From: Chrysogorgia sp. JL179-B06
Taxonomy: Eukaryota; Cnidaria; Anthozoa; Scleralcyonacea; Chrysogorgiidae
Assembly: GCA_035772405.1 (NCBI GenBank)
Contig: JAYKKM010000057.1
Span: forward strand, 62,001-126,000
DNA length: 64,000 bases
Reading direction: 5' to 3'
Below are positions 10,774 through 22,503 of the stretch, one piece after another. The translations under genes were made by a program, and so were the position numbers. Positions within the stretch are counted from its first letter, which is position 1. Each line of letters starts with the position of its first letter. Below the pieces are notes generated by a model, which worked only from the letters and a program-made list of their open reading frames with translations, ran no database searches and was not told where the DNA came from.

Positions 10774-11872
10774 TTGAACGCTTATGCTATCAAACATATA
10801 ATCCTTTAATTACGCTCTTATCTCACGCTTTTATCTAAGATCAGGTGGACAAATGTATTCAAGCTGCTAAAGTTACTTAGTCCGCTTTATATCCTCGTTC
10901 TAACTCCTCGTTCTGTCGTTCTCTATGAAGTAAAGCGGCTCAACCAATTTAAAACTCTTAGATATATAATACTTCTTCTGCCAGGAAACATTATTTTGTA
11001 ATTCCTGATCATTTTGCGAATAGTTTCTTCAGAATACTTTACGCCAAAACTAAGTAACTATTTATTATTTTTCTATGTCGATGCGTTTGAGATCTTGAAC
11101 AACTCTTCACACTGTTTCCCAAAGGATTTCTTCCCCCATTGGAATCCCGTACACTAACGCGAGATAATTAGCGATAATTCGGCCAAAATGGTTAGGGTTC
11201 ATGTAGGCTTATGTAAATCTTAACCTTAACAACGTGAATATACATCATGACAACGGCGTTATAAAATAGCCGAGTCATCCAGTTTGACAAAGACCGTTTA
11301 ACTTTATAATTTTTCTAAGTCAAATGTGTTTGAGATCTTGAACAGTTCTTCGCACTGTTTTCCGAGTTTATTCCTCATAGGAATTGTGTACACTAAAGCG
11401 AGATAAGCCATAATACGGCCAAAATTATTAGGGTTCATCTCTTTGTATAGATGCAGTGAAAACACAGGTTCATTCGAAAGAAGATATAGGTTCAGTCGAA
11501 CGCTTAGGCAATCGCACGGTAATCGGTGATATTCCAAATATATAATTAAATTTAGGGTTCTGAAGGTGGAATAGGGCTAGTTCTTAACGCTAATTTCTTC
11601 ACAGAGAGAACCGCCTAAGTATACGATGGGGGCCCAAAGGTACACGAGACTAGGGTTAGGGAACGCAAAGGTAAAAGAGGCTTAGAGGTAATTACTTTCG
11701 TCCCTCACATGTCCCTCACACGGAATATTTAATGAAAAGGCATGCTATGCGTTCGTCACGCTAACAATACTAATTACTTTTTGTACGTAACGCTCTTTGT
11801 TCTGCCTATTGTTCTATTGAAATACTAATGAGGCGGCATCCCTTTGGTTGTTATATGGGGGGGTTACCTACT
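10774..11872 (-). repeat. Right arm of the long inverted repeat
   Basis: Mirror of 8804-9869, ending in the GGGGGGTTACCTACT terminus. It includes the minus-strand twin (11537-11304) of the small ORF at 9113-9346 with an identical predicted peptide. High arm identity suggests recent insertion or conversion between arms. Confidence 0.9.
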
Positions 11873-12211
11873 GTGGTACTAAACTGTTTCTTTGTTTGGG
11901 CTGTACGGTGTAACCTTTACCGGGTTTCTCAACTCATGCACATGACCAAATATTTTTCTCTGAGTGGCAAATTAGCCCATGGATTATTAGAAGTAGTATA
12001 TCAAGAATGAGAAAGCATTCTTTACCATGGCAACACCAAGAATGAATTAATTGGCTTAGTTTCACGAAAGTTCTTTACATTGGATAGGGTTCCACTGTAG
12101 TAAATTATTATCTAAGGCTTGTAAATGCATGTGCTCTTATGTTAAACCATCTAAACTAATTTTATTGAATAAATATTGTATGCAAGGTTTATACACTATA
12201 TTTTTTCTATT

Positions 12212-12432
12212 CAGGATCTGGCAGGTACTTCATGTATGCCTTCTGTCCCCAACACAACTATAATCCTAACCAAAATTTTGTGTCGGGACACAAAAATCGG
12301 CATACATGAAGTAGTCCCCCAGGATCTGCTTGAGTAACACAACATAAGGTGTGTTAAGTAACACACCCTGGTGTATTGAATAACACACCTTGGTGAAAAA
12401 AGGTGTGTTATTTTAACACACCTTTTTTTTAG
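12212..12432. repeat. Small inverted repeat followed by AACACACC tandem block
   Basis: GGTACTTCATGTATGCC near 12230 pairs with GGCATACATGAAGTA near 12299, giving a foldback of about 115 bp bounded by AGGATCTG on both sides in opposite sense. It is followed by repeated AACACACC/GGTGTGTT words to 12430, including a perfect hairpin around GGTGTGTTATTTTAACACACC. Confidence 0.6.
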
Positions 12433-12433
12433 A

Positions 12434-13960
12434 GTGTACCCTGGTTTAATCGATCACTGAAACAACTAGTTAAAGTTAAGCAACGACTATACAACAAGGC
12501 TAAAAGTCTGGTCTGACCAACGATTGGGGTAAATTTCGAGCTGCTAGAAAACATCTTCATTGTCGCTTAAAATCGGCTAGGTCAACCAACTTGGAAGAAA
12601 GAGAAGGCAAGAAAAGTGATGCAGAAAAGCGATTGCAGAGCTGATTTCGATGGACTTCATTCTGCACTTAAGTCAATACATCTGTCCAAGCAATTGGGAT
12701 ATAAACGAAGAGTGGGTCCGCTGGAAAGATTCTTTCCTTGCAGCGGTTAAAGATTATGTTCCATCTAGATTATTAAAGAAAATAAATCATATCCCTTGGT
12801 TAAATAACAGATTACACATCTACTAAAGAAGAAAGCAACTTTATGCCGCAAACTAATAAAGAGATCAATTTAGATCTCTTCGAACCTTTATTAAACGATT
12901 GCTGAGAGAAAGTAGAGATGAATTTTATGAAAATTGGTTATCTTTTGCAAGTAAATCCTAAACGATTCTGGTCCCCTTTTAAACTAAAAACTAGATCGAG
13001 TACCATTCCTCATACTATGACTGCATGTTTCAAAGGTGATGCACCAAATGGCATTGCAAATCTTATCAATAGATATTTCGCTTCGATTTTTACACCTGAT
13101 ACTTCAGATAATAATGCAGAGCCGCTCGAGGGAGTGCAACAATTAACCTTTACTTTACCAACCTCGCCATTGACGGCCTCGTCATTTGGCATGCCTTTCA
13201 ACAACGGAGTAAAGTTAAAATCATATTGTGGAAAAAGAACAATTATTTGGCCATATTCTTTAAATACCATGCAAATCAGTAACTGCAATGCTAAACAAGA
13301 CTTGGGAATATGGATTAAGATCCCACCTTGGTTACGGGTCACAACAAACAATTCTACTTAATAAACGAATAGAGAAGGTACAAAGAGCTGCAACTAAATT
13401 CATCCTGCAATTACCCTTCTGTTGCAATATATCCTATAAAAACAGATTAATCAAATGTAATCTGCTACCAATCTCCTATTATTGGCACAAGCTCTTAAGA
13501 TTTGGTTCAGCTTTTCAAAGCTATAAGCGGTCTTGTTGTCATCAATCCCGAAGTGTTACCGAAAATTAAACAACCTACTAGAGTAACTCGTTCATCAATT
13601 CCTGCTGATGTGATAACCTTTGAACAACCATTATGTCGAACTAAAACGTATCAAGATTCATTTATGATTCGAGCTTGTAGAATATGGAACATTATTCCTG
13701 TTACTTTACGTAAAAAATCAACTCCGTTATCTTTTTTAAATCTAGTTTATTGGAACACTATAACATTGCTTGATTAAATTATGATCCTGAAGACTCCTGG
13801 ACATGGAAATCAATCTGTCTAAAATGTAATATTGCACGTAGCCTTATTACCACTATCTCTTGTTGTTCTTAGTTTTGTATTTTTACTATATATTTTGATA
13901 TTTTTTTGCTTTGGGCCTGCAGTAATTGGCTCATGCTGTTACGGATCCCCTGCCACCATT
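12434..13960 (+). pseudogene. LINE 2 of window, internally deleted
   Basis: The fragment starts with PWFNRSLKQLVKVKQRLYNK (linker between endonuclease and RT). A second partial copy of the same linker (IPWLNNRLH, ...RDEFYENWLSFASK) follows at about 12795. Then come KRFWSPFK, NRYFASIF and, after loss of nearly all RT motifs, the C-terminal EKVQRAATKFILQLPF, SYKNRLIKCNLLPISYY and a final DPEDSWTWKSICLKC. Multiple stops and frame changes are present. No DFSKAFD, GVPQG or FADD motif remains, so it is dead. The 3' UTR ends in an AATAAAATAAATAAA-like tail near 14010. CR1/RTE-type affinity is likely but not resolved. Confidence 0.75.
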
Positions 13961-16023
13961 ACTTTTTTACTCCTCTCATCCATTGTAATTTATTGGCAAA
14001 GATAATAAAATAAATAAAAAAACCTATCCTGACACGCTTTCTTCCTACCACATCTGCGACAATTACCACCGCTATTCCTTTGAATGACACCAACTCTGAC
14101 TCATCCTCAATGAATAGTAGCAGACCTTGGCATGTCAGACCAAGACAGCGAGGAAAGCGGTTTGTTTTTGTGAGTCTGATAGTACTTGCTATCTTACATG
14201 GAATCGCATACAACCAACATGTAAATCACATGGCACTAAGAGTTTTAAAATGTTTAGTATATAAATTTTTTAAATTTTAAAAAGTAGTACATGTTGTTCA
14301 CAATACTCGTTGTTTATGCTATGTATATGTTGCAAAATGCGTTGTTTTGTTGCTTTAATAGTTTATCCATTCTGGACTGAAGTTTTTATCAAAGATAGAA
14401 GATGCCAGGTTGTAGGTGAAGGAGTGATCGTTCCTGGTTTTGAAACAAAATATATTTCAAGTGCCAGCATACCATGGACTTTCCAGGAAGATTTTTGTAA
14501 CAAAGATTTGAGCTTCGAAATATTAAATTTTTCGCAAAGCGTACAATGTTTACACTGTTCTTCCATTGATTCCATCCATAACCATAATATAAGCGATAGT
14601 TTGAAGCAAAGGATAGTCCTTTAACTTTCTTCTTTTCGTGAGGAAATATCCAGAAAGAGAGCTAACCTAACACGGCTTTTGTAATTTGGCTACAAATCAG
14701 TAGTAAATTTACTACGATCAGTTGTAAATTTACTCTGCTGTTCGTAATAAGTTATTAATTAATGTTCACGTGTTACTTTATTCGTATGTACGCACATAAT
14801 ATGTTTTAGTTGTACTATTTGTAATTTTTATTTATGTTTGGGGCTAACCCAGCTGGGACCAAGAGTCCGTTCGTTAAGCCCCTCATCATTTCTCGTACTC
14901 TGTTTTTATGCATTAGTTTATTATGTACTTGTTTTGTATCTCGTGTACGTTTTGATGGAATTTTCTAATAAATAAACAACAGAGCTGATAACGAAGCTTT
15001 GTGCAACTCTTATTTATCGTTTGAAGCCTTCTTTAAATTTATCTATTATTTCCATCCATCTTCGAATATTCGAGAACTTCGGACATATAACTTTATATAA
15101 CTTTAGAAACCGGCCAAACAAAGATCAACAACGTTTACCTCAAACACTCGGTTGTTTTATAAGCATCAGTTTGTGGCATCACAAAATCACACGAAAGCAC
15201 CTCTTACATATGCTATGCTATTCACTGGGTAATTCTTGCCAATCAGGACTAGAGACTCAGTTTGAGAAGTTTAATACAATTTAAATACCCAAACAGCATT
15301 TAAACTGTAGTTAAGACTCAAGAGACCGGCCCAGTTTAGCTAAACAATGTTAACCGGAAACTTGACAACTGCCAAATTTGGCGAAAAAGAGATATCCCAG
15401 CTAACAATATAATGTTATATATAATATATATGTTTAGGTGACTCACTGTCCCAAGCGCCTCGTCTCGGCAAGCATTCGCATATTATATATAAGGTAATAC
15501 AAAATAGTCCTTGTTTCTTGATCAGTAATCATACGATTTATCACTAGTAGTCCTGGTATTTAATTATTTGAAGAACATCTCAACAGAATTATTGTTCCTC
15601 TGGCCAAGTCTCTTCATTGAATATATAATACAGTAATATCCTTATTAACCCAAACATTTGGTCAAAAGAAGTATAGTGGTCCTCCTTTGTGAAATATATT
15701 GTTACAACCATCAGAAAAAGCTTTACTTGTACCTATAGTTGTTGACGTTTGCCTTCATTTGCTCGATCGCTCGATGTTTGATTAAGCATAGCTTAACAGT
15801 TGTACTGGATCAAATTTGGCGTTTTCTGATTGGCTAAAGCGGACACGGACCTCTGCGAAGACAGTCCTGCTCGTTTGTAGCTAAATTAAGATCAGCGTCA
15901 GCCTCCCCGATTGGTTAAAAATTCATAAGATTGATCCTTCGACAGTGTGAAATTTATGAAATGAGAATTTATCGCGGTAACAAATAATTGCTAGTTATTA
16001 CCACATTTTAAACAACATACTTC
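13961..16023. other. No recognised gene
   Basis: Contains short open frames only (for example 14080-14280 and about 14310-14624) without family resemblance or splice signals that join. A block at 14835-14990 ends in AATAAATAAACAAC and might be an old retrotransposon 3' end. 15410-15490 is rich in TATATAATATATA. Nothing else is supported. Confidence 0.5.
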
Positions 16024-16070
16024 TTAAGCCTGGTTTCCATATGATCGTCCGGATCGTTTCAAAAATGTTC

Positions 16071-16270
16071 AGACGATCGGGACGATCATATGGAAACACT
16101 TCGCGGGCGATTGAGACGATCCAGACGATTGAGACGATCCAGACGATCGGGGCGATCGCGATCGCTTGGATCGCTAGCAATTCTATCGGGACCATCGGGC
16201 GCGATCGCAAACGATCCGCAAAGTTGTAATGGAAACCAGTTTCAGGCGATCGAGACGATCCAAATCTATC
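16071..16270. promoter_or_regulatory. Subterminal GACGATC repeat array of the Harbinger element
   Basis: At least six GACGATC words, in both TCCAGACGATC and GATTGAGACGATCC contexts, plus GCGATCGCGATCGC, lie between the left terminal repeat and ORF1. Subterminal arrays of this kind are commonly transposase or accessory-protein binding sites. The right end has fewer copies (GATTATCCCGATCG near 19850). The role is inferred. Confidence 0.5.
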
Positions 16271-16300
16271 CCAGAATGCAGTAGTTTATAATTCGGCAAG

Positions 16301-17254
16301 ATGGCGGCAACAAACAACAACAGCGAGTTATTGTTTAACTCTGCACTTTTCATGGAGGAAGTACAGAAATATGAGTGCCTTTATAACAAATATTGCCGCG
16401 ATTACAAAAATAAGTTCATCTGCCTCAACTGTTGGAAAAAAATTTCAGAAGAATTTAATATCGATGCAGCTGAAGCAGAAAAGAAATACAAAAATATACG
16501 CACCGCGTACGGTCGGTTCCTTCGCAAGAAGAAATCAATTCCTTCTGGTTCTGGGAGAAATGCTGCACCTCTTCCCTCTGGATTCACAAATTTAGATTGG
16601 TTGGAAACGCACATCAACCAGAGGACAAACACCACAACGAACATGCCATTATCTCAAGTAGACAGCGGCGAAGAAGAAAGTGTAGTACTAGGAGGCTTGG
16701 ACCCTGAAGATGTTGTCGATGTTATCGTTGAAGACGAAGAGAACGTATTCGATTTGCACGCCGCAGAGTCTATCAGGCTCAACAAGTGCGAGTCCGACCC
16801 CGATTGAAAATGAATCTTCCCAGGTGAAAACAAGAGCAGTACCAAACAAAGTTAAAATAAAAACAAAACGACCATGGGCTGGAAAGAAGTCATCGAAGGA
16901 AGATGTTGATGTTGCCCTTTTAAAAACAGCCACTTCACTGGCAGGAATGGCAGAGAGGGTGTTCGAAAAACCCAAGGCCGATAAAAAAAGAAAACACGAA
17001 GAGGAAGATGATGAGGACGGCCTGTATTGTAGGAGTATTGCCCAAAGAATTAGAAGACTTCCTCTACATACCAAGGGTTACATAAGGCTTCAAATTGAAC
17101 AGTTGCTACTGCTGTGTCTGGTATGAGCTACCAAACCGCACGAGATCAGCATGCTACCCCGACACATACAATGGAAACCTTTGGTTATCATGCATCTGAT
17201 TATCCAGCAAGTAGTGATCAGCAAGCACACTTTACTCATCTTCAACCATTATGA
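16301..17254 (+). pseudogene. Harbinger accessory protein with MADF (Myb/SANT-like) domain
   Basis: The ATG at 16301 opens MAATNNNSELLF; residues about 17-95 form a MADF domain (VQKYECLYNKYCRDYKNK, CWKKISEEFNI, KKYKNIRTAYGRFLRKKKS). In Harbinger elements this partner binds the ends and carries the transposase into the nucleus. The first frame stops at 16807, but the acidic/basic linker and a BESS-like segment (YCRSIAQRIRRLPLHTKGYI) continue in the +1 frame to about 17098. A natural-looking tail (VATAVSGMSYQTARDQH) then returns to the original frame, ending at 17254. Two compensating frame changes, or a very short intron, would explain this. Two small indels are the simpler reading. Confidence 0.8.
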
Positions 17255-17259
17255 AAAGT

Positions 17260-18130
17260 AGTAAATAACATTTAACCATCAATATTAAATTGATGGTGTT
17301 AATTTTCCATTAATATTAAGTTGCTGTTTTCAATTACCAATATTTGTTGTGGGCAATTATGTCAACAATTATATTTGTGTTGGTAGTTTTTATGCAAGTT
17401 CTTCACTTATTAAGTTACTATTGTTAATTACCAGTATTTGTTGGGGCCAATTTTGTCAACAATTACATTTACTCTTACTACCCAAAATTGTTGGCATGAA
17501 GTTTTGTTGTAATGGCAGGCAGCCTCAGCTAGGCATGGATGTATTTACACAACATAAATCTACAGTATTTTCATGCTGATTGTAGCTATCTACTAAATAG
17601 CCAATAGATATCGACATAATGACGACAAGTTTTTCACAAAAAAATAGACAGTATGCCAAGTTTCTACTAAAATTAGAATATTTGCTCTCAATTTCTACAA
17701 GACAATAACTTTCTCACCTATAACATAATTGTTAACCAGTAGTGTTCAGCATCTAACTTCTAATAATATCAAGGTTATAACCAAGTGCATGCAGAGGTAA
17801 TGAGAATAAAGTAAATGACCACACCAAAAATGAACTAATATGTTATAAAACAACTTCCCCCAATTTGTACTATAAGAAATTATTGAAGACAAGTATGGAG
17901 AATTTGTATGTTGATACTGCGGCTCAGAGGGCTAAATACAGTAGTGTTAGATGAGCAATATTTTTATAGAAAATACACTATAATGAAAACATACGGTATT
18001 CATAAACCTCCGGCTCAGAAAACATCAGAGGGATAATTCAGAAAATATCCAAACACAATTTGTTTAAATTGTTATAACATAAAACCAATAGTAGCAAATG
18101 TCCCACATTGCAGGTCTATGTATGGTAACA
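17260..18130. other. Interior of Harbinger element without ORF
   Basis: No coding motif. Two imperfect copies of a unit containing TTACCA.TATTTGTTG.GG.CAATT.TGTCAACAATTA occur at about 17329-17475. The rest is AT-rich filler between the convergent genes, and the two genes' 3' ends must lie here. Confidence 0.5.
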
Positions 18131-18190
18131 CATCATCTCATTATACTATCTGGGGGTGTTAATCCCACAATTTCTGACATGGTGTAACTG

Positions 18191-19785
18191 TCAAGGCACT
18201 TCACCAACAGGACTGTTAAAGTATTCTTTAAAATCAGATCTTGCATTATTCGACTCAAATGTATATCTATTACCCCCAATACGATCAAGATGTCGGAATC
18301 CTCCTTGATCCCCTTCCACCTCATTCCTCCAACTACCAGGCACAATGTTCCCAGTGTCGTCTTCGCTGTCCACGAACCCTGCTGGGATGTATGTGGCATT
18401 TTCTGTCAAACGTAGATAGTTATGAAGACAGACTGTTGCTTGTACTATTTTGTTAACCAAGTCAAGATTACCCCTTATAGGTCTTCTGAAGATTCTCCAT
18501 TTCGCTGCCAGAATACCGAATGCATTTTCAATAGTACGTCTGGCTCTTGACAGCCTGTAGTTAAAAACCCTTTCAGACTCTGAAAGATTTTTCCCAGGAT
18601 ATGGCTTCATGAGCCAAGGTTTGAGAGTGGGAAAATATCATCTCCAATTAGAACATAAGGAAGATTCTTGTCCCCATGGGAGGAAGGGCTTGGAAGATGC
18701 AATTCTGAGGGATGTTCTTCAAAAAGCTGTCCAAACCCAGATTTAGAAAGTACACTTTCATCATTAGTGCTGCCAAAATCCCCAATATCTACGATTGTGA
18801 AGCAGTACTTTGCATCGCATGCAGCCAATAAGACAATGCTGTGAAAACCTTTGTAATTGTATAAGCTGATCCTGCGTTATTTGGGCAATCCATCATAATG
18901 TGCTTCCCATCGAGGGCACCGATGCAGTTTGGGAAGTTCCACTCTTCATCAAACTCATCTGCAATATGCAACCAATCGCTAGTAGTTGCCGCTGTCTTAA
19001 GGAATTCCTTCTCGAGAGCCACCCAAATTGCTTCACATGTTTCTCTTATTATTTTGGATACAGTTGCTTTACCCATTCGGAATGAAAAACAATGTGATTG
19101 CTGAGAGTCACCAGAAGCTAGATATCTTAAAGTGACCATCAATCGTTCTGCTTCAGAAATCACACTTCTTGACCGGCATGGTCTCTTGGCTATCAGTGGG
19201 CCAACAAGATGAAGCAAATGTGCAAATCTTTCTGGCGTCATCCTAGTGAACCTAAAATTATATAATAGTAATATGAGAAATTTTCACACTTCTACAGTGT
19301 ACTAAACTGAAGAAATAAAAAAGAGATTAATTTCAAAAAGAGATATATATATATTTATTCAATCACTTGACATGGTTATATATATATATACACACACGCA
19401 CGCACGCACACACGCACGCACACGCGCACACACACACACAGTATATATATATATATATACACACAGTATATTAATATTAATACATATAAATATAAAGATC
19501 TAGAAGCTTTTCAAAGATATTTCATCTCTTGCACACATCCTACAGTATTGAGTAATATTATATACATTATTAAAAGTTTTATAAGTTACCTGAAGTAAAA
19601 TTCCCGGTCGTGAATACGAAGTTCTTTCACAAGGGTATGATACGCTCCCCTCTTCTTCGAAATATTCTCCTCACCCAAAATCTATGTTTTCGCCGGTTTC
19701 TTCTCCTCCGTAGTGCAACTAGAAGAAGCATGTACGACGCCAACAGCACCAGACCAGCTGCTTGTGCTTGGTTTTCGTCCTCCAT
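18191..19785 (-). pseudogene. HARBI1-type DDE transposase, two exons, frameshifted
   Basis: Exon 1 runs from the ATG at 19785 to 19590, with donor CAG|GTAACT. Exon 2 starts at 19251 after TTTTAG. Splicing gives REFYFR-FTRMTPERF, the usual HARBI1 wording. The DDE triad is visible: D in GALDGKHI, D in LIGDDIFPL, E in IENAFGILAAKWRIF, followed by NRLSRARR-like and LHNYLR motifs. Frame breaks: near 19650 (exon 1, at GGGGAGCG), near 18850 (before YKGFHSIVLLAACDAKYC) and near 18620 (TTTTCCC run). Each is a single-base change. The protein would cut and join the element at TWA sites. Length and order are otherwise complete. Confidence 0.85.
19343..19463. repeat. AT / ACGC / AC microsatellite in the Harbinger intron
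   Basis: Runs of (TA)n, then ACACGCACGCACGCAC and (CA)n, then (TA)n again. It lies within the transposase intron (19252-19589), so it does not interrupt coding sequence. Confidence 0.95.
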
Positions 19786-19913
19786 CTTTAATACTTTATT
19801 GCGCCCGCGATTGGCATTGGGCGATTATATGGAAACCCCGAATCGTCCCGATTATCCCGATCGTTTGCAATTTTTTGAAACGATTGGGACGATCATATGG
19901 AAACCAGGCTTTA

Positions 19914-20404
19914 GCCATGCATAAGATCTTTTGCTGAAATTGTTGTGACGCTAATGCAAGCATAATTCGACGTTGAATAAACATCTATTTCTTACGTTTA
20001 ATACACAGCGGTGGATAAAGCTATACATATATTGGCATTGTTGTGAAACATGAAGACGCTATTCATATATTTCTGACATTGATATAACGTCGATGTGTTC
20101 AGTTAGCTGCCTTGTATATATATATATACGCAGATATATAACTGGTACGACATTCTTATATAAACGTTCTGAGAACATGTTGTCAGCACCTGAATATAAC
20201 GTTAGTTTGTGACGTCGATACGACGTCCTGACAACAGCCCAAAACTGCGCACATAAAATGCAAGCGCTTTAACCATCTGTTAGAACCAGCAATCTGACAC
20301 AGCTATGATCATAGCTGTATTTACTATCTGCAATTACGTGACACTATGTCTAAACCATATACAGGTATGTAACTCGGCGATAAAAATCGTAGTCAAAATG
20401 GCCA
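19914..20404. other. No recognised gene
   Basis: AT-rich single-copy sequence with a short TATATATATATA run near 20115 and scattered ACGTCGAT/GACGTCGATACGACGTC words near 20090 and 20210. No coding evidence. Confidence 0.5.
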
Positions 20405-20830
20405 TTGATATTGTTACAAGATGCCCGCTACGCATTAATTTGGGCTAAACACGTAAAAACGCCAGACCTGATGCCATGGAGAGATAAGTACGCCAGTAAG
20501 GGCAATGATGATGAAGAAATGATCGCAGGAGAGTATGTCATCTGTCCGTTTATCAGGCTCGTTCCCCAAGATCCCAACTGTGATGAAGGGGTAGGTTGTC
20601 TAGTGAATACCAAAATATTCAGTAATTACAGATGCCTTAAAACCAACGTCGAAAAAGAGGAATTGTGCGAATCATTGGCTTCTCAGTGCCCTCCCTCAAA
20701 TGAAATTAAATGGATACAATGTGATTAGCCAGATTGTTTTAAGCGGTACCATTTAGAGTGTGTTGGATTGTTGTTGGAAGAAAATCAGTTACCTCAGAAG
20801 TGGTTCTGTGGAATGGAAAAATTTAAAGGG
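20405..20830 (+). pseudogene. PHD-finger fragment
   Basis: An open frame (DARYALIWAKHVKTPDLMPW...) leads into ELCESLASQC...KWIQCD, an in-frame TAG (20726-20728), then PDCFKRYHLECVGLLL and LPQKWFCGM. The spacing C-x7-C ... W-x-Q-C-D ... C-x4-H-x2-C-V-G ... W-F-C is that of a PHD zinc finger, a reader of histone tails. The upstream 70 residues are unrecognised. The stop inside the finger marks it as a relic. It may belong with the OTU, TTF and second PHD fragments downstream. Confidence 0.55.
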
Positions 20831-21110
20831 CAAGGCCGCTTCAGGTGCTGTCACTATAACACTTTCCTTTTAAATGTTTATCAGAAGTTACATTGTTTTC
20901 TTTTTTTTTTAATGTAGCTTTTTATTCGGTTGTGTTTTATTAAGATTGTTTCCTGTATTATAATGCAGCAAACCAATCAGAGACCTTGCCCGAGCAGCAG
21001 TCAGATCGCAAGCCTATTGCATAAGAATTTCGTTTCCCGACCACGGTTGATCTTATTTTTTAGGCTGCGTGACGGTCGAGCTATATTTTGTGAGTTCTGT
21101 TCGAATCACG

Positions 21111-21317
21111 ATGGCTTCCAACAATGTCTTACAGCAATTGCTTAATATACTTGGAAGCTTTTCTTCTGTAGAAAAAGAGCAAAAATTATCGTTACTCAGG
21201 GAAGAATACGTGCAAATAGTTTGTGGAGAGGAAGAAAGCTGTCGATGGTCGTGTTGCTCAGTTGAGCGTATGCCAATTTGCGAGGCTTCAATTTCCGAGG
21301 CTTCAATTTCCAAATAG
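21111..21317 (+). CDS. Unrecognised short ORF
   Basis: ATG at 21111 (MASNNVLQQLLNILGSFSSVEKEQ) gives about 68 codons and ends with a repeated EASIS motif. There is no domain and no clear splice site. It could be a first exon, but support is weak. Confidence 0.2.
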   Translation: MASNNVLQQLLNILGSFSSVEKEQKLSLLREEYVQIVCGEEESCRWSCCSVERMPICEASISEASISK

Positions 21318-21908
21318 CCAGGAATCTCGTTGTTTGAACTACTCCTCAGTGAGGTAAGCATTGCCGCATGTATTTTTTATTAAATAGCTCATGAATAATA
21401 TGATAATTATTTAACATGTAATCGATATAAACACAGCTAAAGTCATGAATATTAACTTATGGTAATCTAAATTTTTGCTGTCCAGTCGCTCGCCACCCAG
21501 TTTAAACTTTAATTGAGCGAGTGATTATATTTTGTGTGAGACAAATACCAAACTCTCAATCACCGAAACTGAAAAATATTACTGACAGAAAATATAATGA
21601 ACATCCATCCAACAGCGTTCAATAACATATTATACAGTATTTATCCTATTATTCTTTGTCCATTTGTGTTTAACATGTAAACACATGTTCAGTTACGCAC
21701 TGCCTAGTGAGTCTGGTTTTAAGTTGTATTTGTAGTCTTGAAGCTGACTGGTGTCTGAGGATTCAGCTGTTGGCAGAGATGTTATGATTGATATGTTCTT
21801 GTAGTCATCAAGTCATGCACCATTTCCAAAATAAATTGACATGTCTAAAATTATATTATATTGTTATTGATTAAACTGATAACATGTACCTCACCTGTCT
21901 TGTATATA

Positions 21909-22401
21909 CAGTAAAAACCACGTATAAGAACCTAGATTTTTCCAAGTTAGCATGGTGTTTACTGCAAAATTAGGCTATTTAGGTTCTGAAACAGGTTGAA
22001 CGTTCTTATTTTCTTGAGGAAAAGCAACTTTGTTTTGGTAAGTGTGGTCTATTATTTATATAAATTATGCATAAATTTTCTCGAAATGACTGCAATCTAA
22101 GCAAATACAAACCCTGTATGTAATTTACAGCTTACTGTGTGAATATTCAATGCAACAAAACAACGTATACAACTTTAGACATACACTATTTGTCTGGTTC
22201 TGGCTCATTTTCATTACTTTGTAGAGTTAATTTTTTTTTATTTATAAATTTTTAGTTTTGACTCTTGATAAATTATAAAATAAGAACCTGCTTTGAAATT
22301 TTAGCCCAAAACAGGTTCTTATGTAAACGGGGTCTAAATGGTAAATCTTAGCCTAACAGGTTCTTAAAATCTAGGTTCTTATATTACACGGGTTTTTACT
22401 G
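21909..22401. mobile_element. Non-autonomous pogo/Tigger-like element
   Basis: Terminal inverted repeats CAGTAAAAACC...GTATAAGAACCTAG and the reverse complement at 22365-22401 bound 493 bp with no ORF. TA lies on both sides (21907-21908, 22402-22403), the target duplication of Tc1/mariner/pogo elements. The CAGTA-AA-CC start is typical of pogo/Tigger ends. Further internal copies of AGGTTCTTA suggest subterminal binding sites. Confidence 0.75.
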
Positions 22402-22503
22402 TATGGTATACTTAAGACTTTTAGCTGTGTAGACTAGTGTTTAACAAGTTATACTGTAAGTAAAATCATTAGTGGTTGAAAAATCATTAATTATTTTCTT
22501 TGA

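Larger units (their letters stand above)
8804..11872. mobile_element. 3.07-kb element with ~1.1-kb terminal inverted repeats
   Basis: The ends read AGTAGGTAACCCCCC and its reverse complement GGGGGGTTACCTACT. The outside flanks are both GTGGTA (8798-8803 and 11873-11878), a 6-bp target duplication. Left arm 8804-9869 and right arm 10774-11872 are near-identical inverted copies. Between them lies a hexanucleotide satellite (9902-10302) and about 470 bp of single-copy sequence. No transposase is recognisable. The element fits a foldback-type non-autonomous DNA transposon. A 6-bp duplication is not typical of Tc1, hAT or Harbinger, so the superfamily is open. Confidence 0.85.
16027..19910. mobile_element. 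PIF/Harbinger transposon, structurally complete
   Basis: Terminal inverted repeats begin AGCCTGGTTTCCATATGATC at 16027 and end with the reverse complement at 19910. Both flanks are TTA (16024-16026 and 19911-19913), the 3-bp TWA duplication typical of this superfamily. It encodes the two expected proteins in opposite directions, a MADF/Myb-like DNA-binding protein on plus and a DDE transposase on minus. Frameshifts in both suggest it is recently inactivated. It may still be mobilised in trans, since both ends are intact. Confidence 0.92.
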
